Part shown: piece by piece, positions 1 to 8,373 of the stretch
Position numbering within the stretch: position 1 is the stretch's first letter
Layout of the letters: the number at the start of each line of letters is the position of its first letter
Source: Bacteroidaceae bacterium
GTDB taxonomy: Bacteria > Bacteroidota > Bacteroidia > Bacteroidales > Bacteroidaceae
Direction: 5' to 3'
NCBI GenBank assembly: GCA_017471185.1
Contig: JAFUVZ010000034.1
Location: 1 to 64,000 of the forward strand
DNA length: 64,000 nucleotides
Notes under the pieces: generated by a model
Database searches by the model: none
Told to the model about the DNA's origin: nothing
The model's input: only the letters and a program-made list of their open reading frames with translations
Translations under genes and position numbers: made by a program

Positions 1-9
1 CAACTCTGC

Positions 10-50
10 GGTTACATGGTTACACTGTAACCGTGTAACCATTTGTAACC
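10..50. repeat. GTAACC-rich inverted repeat
   Basis: ATGGTTACAC at 16-25 pairs perfectly with GTGTAACCAT at 33-42 around a 7-base loop. GGTTAC or its complement GTAACC occurs five times between 10 and 50. No T tract follows, so an intrinsic terminator is not supported. A hairpin or protein-binding palindrome are both possible. Confidence 0.6.
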
Positions 51-94
51 GTTATTGCACATAAAAACGGGATACTATTAGTATCTGAAAGGGG

Positions 95-135
95 ACTCTC
101 TCACCTAAGAGAAAGAACTCTCTCACCTAAGAGAA
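95..135. repeat. 22-bp tandem repeat, two copies
   Basis: ACTCTCTCACCTAAGAGAA occurs at 95-113 and again at 117-135, so the period is 22. Each copy has weak internal dyad symmetry (CTCT with AGAG). A small inverted repeat, GATAC-TATTA-GTATC, lies just before it at 71-85. Confidence 0.7.
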
Positions 136-161
136 GGAAATGCCTCGTAGGGAAAGAACCG

Positions 162-218
162 TTCGCCTATACCCAAACAATCATTCGCCTATACCCAAAC
201 GGTCATTCGCCTATACCC
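162..218. repeat. 22-bp tandem repeat, three copies
   Basis: TTCGCCTATACCCAAAC starts at 162 and 184, and a shortened copy, TTCGCCTATACCC, starts at 206. The spacing is exactly 22, the same period as the unrelated repeat at 95-135. Confidence 0.7.
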
Positions 219-238
219 GATTTGAAACGCTGTTTTTT

Positions 239-317
239 GCCCTTACAGGGCGTAGGCTGCGAACTACATTTACCCAGGGCGTCGCCCTGGGCTGGGGGCT
301 GACTGGCCTTTCAGGCC
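239..317. repeat. GC-rich triple mini-hairpin element
   Basis: Three short perfect hairpins sit in a row. GCCCT-TAC-AGGGC is at 239-251, CCCAGGG...CCCTGGG at 273-291 and GGCCT-TTC-AGGCC at 305-317. The composition is far richer in G and C than the flanks. From general knowledge of Bacteroidales genomes this resembles a dispersed non-coding repeat often mis-annotated as a small protein. That identification is from memory and cannot be tested within one window. Confidence 0.5.
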
Positions 318-410
318 GTATATACATGCTTGCGAAACTTTAGTTCATTTACAAAAACACCGAACAGAAAAGCATGTAAAGCATCTAAAGTAAAGAAAAC
401 GGGGTTAATT

Positions 411-442
411 TTTGGCAATTTGAAGTCTTTATTCTATTTTTG
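411..442 (+). promoter_or_regulatory. Predicted promoter of metF
   Basis: TTTG at 411-414, a 20-base spacer, then TATTTTTG at 435-442 match the Bacteroidetes housekeeping promoter (TTTG, about 19-20 bases, TAnnTTTG). The ATG follows 41 bases later. Confidence 0.7.
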
Positions 443-483
443 TAGGTTAATTGGTAAAGTGTTTGGTAAAATAAGGTATAGAT

Positions 484-1437
484 ATGAGTGTGATTGATAT
501 CATCCGGCAGCGGAAGAGCACGGCGTTCTCTTTTGAACTGTTGCCTCCGCTGAAGGGTAACAATATAGACAAACTCTATGACACGATTAATGCGCTCAGA
601 GAGTTTGATCCTGCCTATATCAACATCACAGACCACAGGAGTGAGTATGTGTTTAAAGACATGGGCAACGGAACTTATATCAGGCAACGCCTGCGCAGAA
701 GACCCGGATCGGTGGCTGTGGCAGCTGCCATCAAGAATAAGTATGACATCACGGTGGTGCCACACGTGCTTTGCAGCGGTTATAGCCGCGAGGATACAGA
801 GTATGAGCTGCTCGACCTGCAGTTCTTAGGCATTTATGATTTGCTGGTGCTAAGGGGTGACAAGGCACCTGACGAACGGACATTCGTGCCTGAGAAGGGG
901 GGAAACGCTCATGCGCTGGAACTGGCGAAGCAGATACAGGACTTCAACAAGGGCATATTCGTTGACGGAAGTCAGATGCTGGTGACCAAGACGCCGTTCA
1001 GCTTCGGCGTGGCCTGCTACCCTGAGAAGCATGAGGAGGCTCCTAACCTGGAGCGTGACATCTACTGGCTGAAACAGAAACAGGATGCAGGGGCTCAATA
1101 TGCAGTGACTCAGTTGTTTTACGACAACCAGAAATTCTTCAGTTTCCTGGAGAAAGCCAGACAGGCAGGGATAACGATGCCAATCATCCCAGGCATCAAG
1201 CCGTTGAGCAAAATGAGTCAGCTGACAGTGATACCTAAGACGTTTAAGGTTGACCTGCCGCAGGAACTGGCTGACGAGGCTCTGCGATGCCAGACGGATG
1301 AGGATGTGAAGCGATTAGGCATCACATGGGGTATCAGGCAATGTAAGGAACTGATGGCTCAAGGAGTTCTGAGCCTCCACTTTTATGCCTTAGGGGCAAC
1401 GGAGAGCGTGAAGGAAATCGCTAAGGGAATTTATTGA
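484..1437 (+). CDS. metF: Methylenetetrahydrofolate reductase
   Basis: This cytoplasmic FAD enzyme reduces 5,10-methylene-THF to 5-methyl-THF and supplies the methyl group for methionine synthesis. The 317 residues match the usual bacterial MetF length and form one TIM-barrel domain. Visible family motifs are FELLPP at 17-22, whose Glu corresponds to the catalytic acid, the VVPHVLCSG strand near 91-99, LRGD at 123-126 and TQLFYDN in the second half. The ATG at 484 lies just after the predicted promoter and is the only good start. holB follows after 27 bases on the same strand, so the two may be cotranscribed, although their functions are unrelated. I saw no riboswitch-like structure directly upstream. 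Confidence 0.95.
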   Translation: MSVIDIIRQRKSTAFSFELLPPLKGNNIDKLYDTINALREFDPAYINITDHRSEYVFKDMGNGTYIRQRLRRRPGSVAVAAAIKNKYDITVVPHVLCSGYSREDTEYELLDLQFLGIYDLLVLRGDKAPDERTFVPEKGGNAHALELAKQIQDFNKGIFVDGSQMLVTKTPFSFGVACYPEKHEEAPNLERDIYWLKQKQDAGAQYAVTQLFYDNQKFFSFLEKARQAGITMPIIPGIKPLSKMSQLTVIPKTFKVDLPQELADEALRCQTDEDVKRLGITWGIRQCKELMAQGVLSLHFYALGATESVKEIAKGIY

Positions 1438-1464
1438 TAATAGATATTAACCGTACGGATAGGA

Positions 1465-2571
1465 TTGAAGATTGAAGACATCATAGGGCAAAAGGCAGTG
1501 AAGGAAAGGCTGATAGCCGAAGCTGACAATGGCCGACTGCCACACGCACTGCTGTTTACAGGACCTGAAGGCTGTGGCAAGATGCCTATGGCGCTGGCAC
1601 TGGCCCGATATCTTTGCTGTGCAAACGGCGACACCAGAGCCTTGAAACAATGGGAGAGCCTGACACACCCGGATGTGCACTTCGTGTTTCCTATCGTGGC
1701 TAACAAGAAACTCAAGAAAGAGGTATGCGACGATTTGCTGCCTCTGTGGAGGGCGATGCTGCTGGAGAATCCTTACTTCAGCTTTGCCGACTGGCTGGAA
1801 AAGTTGGAGGTGGAGAACTCGCAACCCACTATCTATTCGCGTGAAAGCGATGTGCTGCAACGCAAACTGGGCATGAAGCCTGCTGAGGGACAATGGCGCA
1901 TCGTAATCATCTGGCTGCCTGAGAAAATGCAGGAGGAAGGGGCGAACAAACTGCTGAAGATCCTGGAGGAACCGCCCAGACAGACGCTTTTCCTACTGGT
2001 GAGCGAGGAGCCACAGAAATTGCTGACCACCGTAATCAGCCGCACGCAACAAGTTGCGATGCCACGACTGGAGGACGAAGACATCAGTCTGGCTTTGCAA
2101 GAAAGGATGGGCATCAATGCCGATGACGCAAAGAACATTGCCCATCTGGCTGCAGGAAACTATATCAGGGCACTGAAGACGATATTGACCAACGGGGACT
2201 CTACGGGTATGCTGGGGCATTTCACAAGCATGATGCGTCTGGCATGGAGCCGCAAGGTGAAAGACATGAAGGCCTGGAGCGATGAGATGGCGGCTATGGG
2301 GCGTGAGAGGCAAAAGGCTTTCCTGCTATATGCGGCAAGAATGATCAGGGAGAACTTCACCGCAAACCTGCATCGCCCTGAGCTGAACTATATGACTGTT
2401 CAGGAACAGCAGTTCTCCGTAAGGTTCGCCCCGTTTATCAGCGAGCGGAACGCAATGGGCATCATGGATGAACTGCAAGAGGCTTCCGTGCATATAGAAC
2501 AGAATGTGAATGCAAAAATGGTTTTTTTTGACCTGATGCTGCAACTGACGGTGCTGATTAAGAACCATTGA
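1465..2571 (+). CDS. holB: DNA polymerase III delta-prime subunit (clamp loader)
   Basis: This is an AAA+ subunit of the clamp-loader complex that places the beta sliding clamp on DNA. The 368 residues begin with the delta-prime signature IIGQKAVKERL. A Walker-A-like GPEGCGKM is at 33-40, LLKILEEPP at 163-171, and an SRT at 192-194 sits where the SRC sensor lies in the family. I see no four-cysteine zinc module. The start is unusual: an in-frame stop at 1441-1443 leaves no upstream ATG, and TTG at 1465 gives the N terminus expected from relatives, so I accept a TTG start. ricT follows after a 67-base repeat-filled gap, a pairing common in bacteria. Confidence 0.9.
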   Translation: MKIEDIIGQKAVKERLIAEADNGRLPHALLFTGPEGCGKMPMALALARYLCCANGDTRALKQWESLTHPDVHFVFPIVANKKLKKEVCDDLLPLWRAMLLENPYFSFADWLEKLEVENSQPTIYSRESDVLQRKLGMKPAEGQWRIVIIWLPEKMQEEGANKLLKILEEPPRQTLFLLVSEEPQKLLTTVISRTQQVAMPRLEDEDISLALQERMGINADDAKNIAHLAAGNYIRALKTILTNGDSTGMLGHFTSMMRLAWSRKVKDMKAWSDEMAAMGRERQKAFLLYAARMIRENFTANLHRPELNYMTVQEQQFSVRFAPFISERNAMGIMDELQEASVHIEQNVNAKMVFFDLMLQLTVLIKNH

Positions 2572-2572
2572 A

Positions 2573-2628
2573 TAATGGAGAATGGAAAATGGAGAATGGA
2601 AAATGGAAAATGAATAATGGATAATGTA
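2573..2628. repeat. AATGGA-type low-complexity tandem repeat
   Basis: The holB-ricT gap is almost entirely AATGGAGAATGGAAAATGG-type sequence, with AATGG or AATGA recurring every 6 to 8 bases. It resembles the AATTGACAATTG and TTGAACGTTGAAC repeats elsewhere in this window. Confidence 0.6.
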
Positions 2629-2638
2629 ATAATAAGAT

Positions 2639-3946
2639 ATGGAACTGATATATAATACAAGCGGAAGGTGCAAGGGTCTGTGCAGCAAAGGAATCGGCAG
2701 GCAAGACCACCAGCTGAACACATACGACTGGCTGGCTGACATACCTGGCAATGACCAGGAAAGCCAGTATGTGGAGGTGCAGTTCAAGAATACCCGCAAG
2801 GGGTATTACCGCAACTCCAATGGCCTGCAGATAGAAAAAGGTGACATCGTGGCTGTAGAGGCTTCGCCCGGTCATGACATCGGTGTGGTGACTCTGACGG
2901 GACGACTGGTGCCTCTGCAGATGAAGAAAGTAAACATCCGCTCGGAAGCTGACATCAAGCGCATCTACCGCAAGGCTCGCCAGACGGATATGGAGAAATA
3001 CCAGGAGGCAAAGGCACGCGAGCACAAGACGATGATTGAGGCCCGCCAGATAGCTCTCGACCTGCAGCTTCAGATGAAGATAGGAGATGTAGAGTATCAG
3101 GGTGACGGCAACAAGGCTATCTTCTACTACATTGCTGACGAACGTGTGGATTTCCGTCAATTAATCAAGGTGCTGGCGGAGGCTTTTCATGTGCGTATAG
3201 AGATGAAGCAGATCGGTGCCCGTCAGGAAGCCGGACGTATAGGCGGCATAGGGCCTTGCGGCAGGGAGCTGTGCTGTGCTACCTGGATGACGTCATTCGT
3301 AAGCGTATCAACAGGAGCAGCCCGCATTCAGGACATCTCGCTCAACCCTCAGAAACTGGCTGGCCAATGCGCCAAGCTGAAATGCTGCCTCAACTATGAG
3401 GTTGACTGCTATGTGGAGAGTCAGAAGCGGCTGCCATCGAGGGAGATATCCCTTCAGACCATAGAGGGCGAGTGGTTCTTCTTCAAGGCTGATATCCTGG
3501 CTAACCAAGTGACTTACTCTACAGACAAGCAGACATTGGCTAATGCCGTGACCATCAGTGGGAAAAGGGCTTTTGAGATTATCGGCATGAACAAGAAGGG
3601 TGTGAAGCCAGACAGCTTGACGGAAGACGGAACCAAGCCTGGGGTTTCCAAGCCTGTTGACCTGCTGGAGCAGGAGAGCCTTACCCGCTTTGACCGCGCG
3701 AAGAAAAAGAAGAAAAAGAAGAAGTCGAAGGGGCAAGTGAAAGCTCAAGGCAATAATGACAACGAACAGGAGAAGCCTGCCAACAGTGAAAAGCCAAAAG
3801 CCAAGCAGAACGGCAACGCACAGCAGTCAAACAGGGGAAACAACGGCAACGGCGGCAAGCGAAAGGAAGCCCCAAACAGGAACCAGAACGCCAAGCCGAA
3901 CGAGAATGCCAATCAAGCTCCTCAGACTGAGAAGCCTGCTAATTGA
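2639..3946 (+). CDS. ricT: PSP1-domain protein, RicT/YaaT-like
   Basis: This is a cytoplasmic protein of the RicT (YaaT) family. In Bacillus the family forms a complex affecting RNA processing, biofilm and sporulation. The role in Bacteroidales is not established. Of 435 residues, the PSP1 core lies within about 60-280, with the family hallmarks IGPCGRELCC and a second motif, AGQCAKLKCCLNYE. A CKGLCSKG stretch is near the N terminus. Beyond residue 330 the protein becomes low complexity, with a run of eight lysines and then an Asn/Lys/Pro/Gln-rich tail, a disordered basic extension that could bind RNA. It lies between holB and gldH on the same strand. Confidence 0.88.
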   Translation: MELIYNTSGRCKGLCSKGIGRQDHQLNTYDWLADIPGNDQESQYVEVQFKNTRKGYYRNSNGLQIEKGDIVAVEASPGHDIGVVTLTGRLVPLQMKKVNIRSEADIKRIYRKARQTDMEKYQEAKAREHKTMIEARQIALDLQLQMKIGDVEYQGDGNKAIFYYIADERVDFRQLIKVLAEAFHVRIEMKQIGARQEAGRIGGIGPCGRELCCATWMTSFVSVSTGAARIQDISLNPQKLAGQCAKLKCCLNYEVDCYVESQKRLPSREISLQTIEGEWFFFKADILANQVTYSTDKQTLANAVTISGKRAFEIIGMNKKGVKPDSLTEDGTKPGVSKPVDLLEQESLTRFDRAKKKKKKKKSKGQVKAQGNNDNEQEKPANSEKPKAKQNGNAQQSNRGNNGNGGKRKEAPNRNQNAKPNENANQAPQTEKPAN

Positions 3947-3954
3947 AAAGAGAT

Positions 3955-4470
3955 ATGACTATGAGGACAAACGATACAGAAGCAGTTAAGACAAAACGGC
4001 CTTGGCCTCTGTATCCGTTTGTCTTTCTCATTTGCCTCTTCCTGCTATGCTATGGTTGCGACAACGGAACACGGTACTACCAGTTCAGGTCTATCGACGA
4101 GTATGGCTGGCTGAAGTCGGACACCATCATTTTTGAGGTACCTACATCAGACTCAATCCATCATTACCAGCTGGAAGTGGGAGTGCGGCATAGTGCCAGG
4201 TATATTTACCGACAGCTGAAACTGAAATTATCGGTACTGACACCAGACTCACTATCTTTGCCAGATCAAGCGGTGACGATTGACCTGACAGATGAAAAAG
4301 GCAGAAGGCTGAGCGTTGGCAAGGGTGGCCTGTATCAGGCACAGGCAACCCCGGTTTCTTTACCTATGGCGAAAGCCGGCACCTGGCATTTCAAGCTGAT
4401 TCATCAGATGAATGACAACATCCTGAAGGGGGTACATGATGTGGGAGTAAAATTAACGGAGAAAGACTAA
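3955..4470 (+). CDS. gldH: Gliding motility lipoprotein GldH
   Basis: GldH is an envelope lipoprotein required for gliding in Flavobacterium. Orthologues are retained in non-gliding Bacteroidales, where the role is unclear. A basic N terminus is followed by a hydrophobic segment (FVFLICLFLLCYG) and then Cys, fitting a lipoprotein signal. The mature part is a beta-rich single domain including a YYQFRSIDEYGW stretch typical of the family. I chose ATG 3955, preceded by a purine-rich GAAAAGAG. A TTG at 3943 overlapping the ricT stop would add four residues. Its stop codon overlaps that of rodA on the opposite strand. Confidence 0.8.
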   Translation: MTMRTNDTEAVKTKRPWPLYPFVFLICLFLLCYGCDNGTRYYQFRSIDEYGWLKSDTIIFEVPTSDSIHHYQLEVGVRHSARYIYRQLKLKLSVLTPDSLSLPDQAVTIDLTDEKGRRLSVGKGGLYQAQATPVSLPMAKAGTWHFKLIHQMNDNILKGVHDVGVKLTEKD

Positions 4471-4480
4471 ACCTTTCTCC
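4458..4480. terminator. Hairpin across the gldH/rodA convergent stops
   Basis: GGAGAAAG at 4458-4465 pairs with CTTTCTCC at 4473-4480 around a 7-base loop that contains both stop codons. No clear T tract flanks it, so termination activity in either direction is only a suggestion. Confidence 0.4.
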
Positions 4481-5936
4481 CCGCATCAATTCTGAGGAAG
4501 ATAAAGAGGAGAATGGTGAAGCCCCAAAGGGAGGAGCCTCCATAGCTGAAGAAGGGTAAAGGTATGCCAATCACGGGCGTGATGCCCAGCACCATGCCTA
4601 TATTGACAAACAAATGGAATAGCAGGATGCTCACTACGGAATAGCCATAGACGAGTCCGAACGCCGAGGATTGTCTTTCCGCCAAGACAATCAGCCTCCA
4701 AATCAATGCCAAGAAGATAATCAGCACACTTGAAGCGCCCAAGAATCCTTGTTCCTCTCCGATAGTACAGAAAATGAAGTCGGTATCTTGCTCTGGCACA
4801 TATTTCAGCTTGGTCTGCGTACCATTCAGGAAACCCTTACCGAATAGTCCGCCTGAGCCAATGGCAATTTTCGACTGATTCACATTATAGCCCACGCCAG
4901 AGAGGTCTTCCTTCAAGCCAAGCGCCACCTGAATACGAGCCTGCTGATAGGGCTTGAAATGGTCAAAAAGATAATTGCTGGCATATAGGAAAGAGACCGA
5001 CAGCACGGCAAACAACGCCAACAGTAGGAAGGTGTACTTGCGTTCACGCAGGAACAGAAACAGCATATAGAGCACCGTGGCCAATACGACAGCCCATTCC
5101 ACATAGACAATATCGAACGCTACCACATAACGGGAAAAAGCATAGGCCAGACCTATAACCAGCAACGATCCTCCTATCATCTGCAACGACAGTTTCCAGC
5201 GGGAAGTATATACCCACAGCATGACACACGTGAACAGCTGTATGAGCAGTATCACGGTAAAAGTACCTAAGACAGAGGTGGTGCCCTCAACCAACTCTCC
5301 ATTGAAACGGATGCCTACGATGAAATAAAGCACCGCACACAAGCCTGAGAACAGAATGGAACCAGGCATTCCCATGCGATAGATCACCAGAAGGAAAGAG
5401 GCATAGACCAAAGCGGAACCCGTCTCCTGCTGCATGACAATGATAACCATAGGTGCCAAGATTAAGCCAGCGATGATGAGGGCATTCTTCCAACTGCGTA
5501 TGGTAAAGCCGTATGTACTCATGAATTTTGAGAGAGCGAGGGCTGTAGCGAACTTGGCAAATTCAGCCGGTTGCAGGCTGACTGGGCCGAAATTCAGCCA
5601 GGAGCGGGAGCCCTTGGTTTCGGGAGCTATGAACAGCGTGACAATCAGCAAGACAATCAAGGCTACATAAATCAAGTAGGCGAACACCTCATAGAGGTCG
5701 TCATCAAGCATCATCAGAATAAAGGCTATGCCAAACGAACAGAATATCCACACCAACTGTTTTCCTGCTCGTGTGGAGAAATCGAAAAAATCAGTGGTCT
5801 CATAGCTATAGCTGGCACCACACACGGTGAGCCATCCCACTACTATCAGTATCAGATAAAGCAGTATGGAAAACCAATCCACCTGTTTCCAGAAAGACTG
5901 GCGACCGCTGACCATTGCACATTGACCGTTAAACAT
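4467..5936 (-). CDS. rodA: RodA, SEDS-family peptidoglycan polymerase
   Basis: RodA is the integral membrane glycosyltransferase of the rod complex. It polymerises lipid II during lateral wall growth with PBP2. The 489 residues are strongly hydrophobic with about ten membrane segments. SEDS signatures include GVGYNVNQSKIAIGSGG, the PEQDTDFIF loop and GIPLPFFSYGGSS near the C terminus. A long hydrophobic insertion between about residues 205 and 310 is, from general knowledge, usual for Bacteroidales RodA. The first eight or so residues (MFNGQCAM) are encoded by a short repeat, so the native start could be the ATG at 5915. It lies 30 bases downstream of PBP2. Confidence 0.93.
   Translation of the reverse strand: MFNGQCAMVSGRQSFWKQVDWFSILLYLILIVVGWLTVCGASYSYETTDFFDFSTRAGKQLVWIFCSFGIAFILMMLDDDLYEVFAYLIYVALIVLLIVTLFIAPETKGSRSWLNFGPVSLQPAEFAKFATALALSKFMSTYGFTIRSWKNALIIAGLILAPMVIIVMQQETGSALVYASFLLVIYRMGMPGSILFSGLCAVLYFIVGIRFNGELVEGTTSVLGTFTVILLIQLFTCVMLWVYTSRWKLSLQMIGGSLLVIGLAYAFSRYVVAFDIVYVEWAVVLATVLYMLFLFLRERKYTFLLLALFAVLSVSFLYASNYLFDHFKPYQQARIQVALGLKEDLSGVGYNVNQSKIAIGSGGLFGKGFLNGTQTKLKYVPEQDTDFIFCTIGEEQGFLGASSVLIIFLALIWRLIVLAERQSSAFGLVYGYSVVSILLFHLFVNIGMVLGITPVIGIPLPFFSYGGSSLWGFTILLFIFLRIDAGRKV
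5909..5936. repeat. TTGACCATTG-type repeat at the rodA 5' end
   Basis: The sequence reads as a decayed copy of the TTGAACATTGAAC repeat family (CCATTGCACATTGACCGTTAAACAT). It supplies the first codons of rodA, giving MFNGQCAM. Confidence 0.5.
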
Positions 5937-5966
5937 AACTTATTCTACGTAAACTATAGCTTGCTA

Positions 5967-7832
5967 CTATCGCACTTCATCTCCATAATAAATCACCTTG
6001 TTGGCAAATTCCTCAGCCAGAAGCTCGTTGGCTGGCGACAACTGTCCATGAAGATACTGATCCATCATGATACCCCCGATGGGCACACCATAGGTAGCGC
6101 CAAACCCACCGTTCTCCACATATACGGCGATGGCAATCTTGGGGTCATTCATCGGTGCGAATCCCATGAAGACAGAGTGGTCTTTACCCTTGTTCTGAGC
6201 CGTACCCGTCTTGCCACATACCTCCACACCTGGCAGCAGGCTTGCCAATGCACGGCAAGTGGCACCGGCACTGCTGCCTATCACTGCATGCCGCATACCA
6301 TCCACCACCTCTTCATAATACTCTCTTTCGATTGAGGTCTTACGAGGGTAGCGGTAGATACTGTCAAGCTGATTATCTTCTATTTCTTTCACAATGTGAG
6401 GCGTGATGAAATGCCCCCTGTTGGCAATGGTTGCCCCCAGATTGGCTATCTGAAGCGGAGTGGCGAGAATCTCACCCTGTCCGATGGCGATACTGATGAC
6501 GGTCAGTCCGTTCCAAGAGCCTTTATATGCCTTGTCATAGAACTGGGCGTTAGGAATCAGCCCTCTCTGTTCACCAGGCAGGTCTATACCCAGCCTATAG
6601 CCAAAGCCTTGAGACACCATGTGGTCTTTCCAAACGGTGATGGCATTCTGGGAAGAACCGTATTTCTCACTTCCGAACATACGGAAAAGTCCCCAGCAGA
6701 AATAAGAATTACAAGAAGTGGCGATGGCTGGTATCAGAGGTATAGGCGAAGCATGACCGTGGCATCCCACATGCAGGTTTCTGAAATTGAAACCGTGTCC
6801 GCAAGGGAATGCAGGGGAATCTTCCTGAATGATGTTCTCCTGCAAGAAAGTCAGAGCCTGGGCTGTCTTAAAAGTAGAGCCGGGAGGATAAGTGCCTTGA
6901 ATAGCCCTGTTGAACAAAGGCTTCCTATTATCCTTCATCAGCAAGGTGTGATTGCCACTACGCTTGCGTCCAATCAGAAGGCTGGGGTCAAAAGTAGGAG
7001 AAGATACCATGCAAAGTATCTCGCCAGTCGCAGGCTCTATCGCCACAATGGCCCCTATCTTGCCCTGCATCAGTCTTTCTCCCAGCATCTGCAAGTCAAT
7101 ATCCAGGCCAAGTTTCAGGTTCTTGCCAGGGATGGCAGGCCTGTCCATTTTTCCATCCAGGTAATGACCTTGGATACGTCCGTGGGCATCCCTAAGCAGC
7201 ACCTCCACACCTTTCTCGCCTCTAAGGTATTTCTCATAAGAGCGTTCGATACCCTGCTTGCCCACAAAGTCGCCACGGATATAGTAATCATCCTGTTCCA
7301 GTTCACGGGCAGATATCTCACCTATATCACCTAAAGCGTGTCCAGCCGCATTGTAGGTATATTGTCGTTCTGTCCTTCGCTGGATATAGAACCCGGGGAA
7401 CTTAAACAGTTTCTCCTGGAAGACACCACATTCTTCAGCCGAGAGCTGCTTCATGAACGTCTGGTTCGTATAAACCGAGTAGCCGGGATTCAGCCTGCGG
7501 TTCTTCACGTCGGCCATACGTTTGTCAAACTGTTCCCGGTCGATGCCCAATGTACGGCAGAAATCAAGTGTATCCAATTGGGTCACTTCCTTAGGAATGA
7601 AAGTGATATCGTATGATGGCTGGTTATAGACCAGCAATTTCCCCTGCCTATCGTATATAGCGCCACGGGAAGGGTACTGTATCTTGTTGAGGAAAGCGTT
7701 ACTGTCAGCGTTCCGCTTATAGTCTTCAGTCATAATCTGAAGGAAGAACAGGCGAACTACATAGATGACTACCACCGCAAAAGCAGCGAAGCCAATCACA
7801 TATTTCCTTTTTCCAAACTCAGATTGTTCCAT
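5967..7832 (-). CDS. mrdA: Penicillin-binding protein 2 (elongasome transpeptidase)
   Basis: PBP2 is a class B transpeptidase that crosslinks peptidoglycan with RodA. It is anchored in the inner membrane and acts in the periplasm. One N-terminal membrane segment lies at about residues 11-32, followed by the dimerisation domain and then the transpeptidase. All three active-site motifs are present: STFK at 319-322 (nucleophile Ser319), SCN at 373-375 and KTGT at 541-544. The 621-residue length is normal. It is eleven bases from mreD and thirty from rodA, inside the mre operon. Confidence 0.95.
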   Translation of the reverse strand: MEQSEFGKRKYVIGFAAFAVVVIYVVRLFFLQIMTEDYKRNADSNAFLNKIQYPSRGAIYDRQGKLLVYNQPSYDITFIPKEVTQLDTLDFCRTLGIDREQFDKRMADVKNRRLNPGYSVYTNQTFMKQLSAEECGVFQEKLFKFPGFYIQRRTERQYTYNAAGHALGDIGEISARELEQDDYYIRGDFVGKQGIERSYEKYLRGEKGVEVLLRDAHGRIQGHYLDGKMDRPAIPGKNLKLGLDIDLQMLGERLMQGKIGAIVAIEPATGEILCMVSSPTFDPSLLIGRKRSGNHTLLMKDNRKPLFNRAIQGTYPPGSTFKTAQALTFLQENIIQEDSPAFPCGHGFNFRNLHVGCHGHASPIPLIPAIATSCNSYFCWGLFRMFGSEKYGSSQNAITVWKDHMVSQGFGYRLGIDLPGEQRGLIPNAQFYDKAYKGSWNGLTVISIAIGQGEILATPLQIANLGATIANRGHFITPHIVKEIEDNQLDSIYRYPRKTSIEREYYEEVVDGMRHAVIGSSAGATCRALASLLPGVEVCGKTGTAQNKGKDHSVFMGFAPMNDPKIAIAVYVENGGFGATYGVPIGGIMMDQYLHGQLSPANELLAEEFANKVIYYGDEVR

Positions 7833-7843
7833 ATCCCCTGCAA

Positions 7844-8356
7844 CTATTTATTGCCTCTGTTACGAAGCAGTTCGAAAACGATTACAAACGCCATTGTCAT
7901 CAGCACGCATCCCGCGATACGCACGACCATGCCTGCCAGATCGCCAAAAGAGAAGAACACCAACAGGAGTACCATCACATGATGTGTCACCACACAGAAC
8001 AGGGTAAACTTGAGGAAGCCTCCCCACCCCAATGTCTTGGCCGATGGCTCGATAGCATGCTCATCCTGAAGCTCGCGAGGGATAAAGAGATTTAAATACA
8101 CAGGTTGTAACATACCCAGCAGTACACAAGCTGACGCATTCACTCCCGGCATATTCTCAAACGTATCAATGACAAGTCCTAAAATAAACGAGACAACCAG
8201 CAAGTAAGAACGCGACCAGCCCTTGTTCCAGATAAGCAAGACGTAGATGTACGCCAAAGGAGTAGCTACTCCGAAAAGTGTCATCTTATCGAGCAGCAAG
8301 ACCTGTAGAAATACCAGCCCTACCAGCCAAAGCGCTTTGTTGATTATGTCGTTCAT
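7844..8356 (-). CDS. mreD: Rod shape-determining protein MreD
   Basis: This is a small integral membrane component of the elongasome. The 170 residues from the ATG at 8356 are mostly hydrophobic, with about five membrane segments. The stretch VFLQVLLLDKM near the start and a later DTFENMPGVNASA match Bacteroidales MreD. A TTG at 8377 overlapping the mreC stop could extend the N terminus by seven residues, but MNDIINK gives a better family fit. It lies between mreC and PBP2. Confidence 0.85.
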   Translation of the reverse strand: MNDIINKALWLVGLVFLQVLLLDKMTLFGVATPLAYIYVLLIWNKGWSRSYLLVVSFILGLVIDTFENMPGVNASACVLLGMLQPVYLNLFIPRELQDEHAIEPSAKTLGWGGFLKFTLFCVVTHHVMVLLLVFFSFGDLAGMVVRIAGCVLMTMAFVIVFELLRNRGNK

Positions 8357-8373
8357 ATTCTCAGTTACAAATA

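Larger units (their letters stand above)
1..483. other. Gene-free leader region
   Basis: This 483-base stretch upstream of metF has no convincing coding sequence. It holds the GTAACC inverted repeat, two tandem arrays with a 22-base period, the triple mini-hairpin and, at its right end, the metF promoter. The 67-codon frame at 140-343 runs through these repeats and has no ribosome-binding site or recognisable domain. Confidence 0.6.

Noticed and set aside
95..218. Possible CRISPR array
   Set aside because: Only two and three copies, a 22-base period with almost no spacer, and no cas genes in the window.
140..343. 67-codon open frame in the leader
   Set aside because: It runs through two tandem repeats and the GC-rich hairpin element. 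Its residues mirror the repeats and it has no ribosome-binding site or domain.
443..483. Riboswitch before metF
   Set aside because: The predicted 5' leader is only about 35 bases, too short for a known SAM or cobalamin riboswitch, and no conserved core is seen.
6396..7334. Plus-strand open frame of 312 codons
   Set aside because: It is antisense to PBP2, which has all three transpeptidase motifs.
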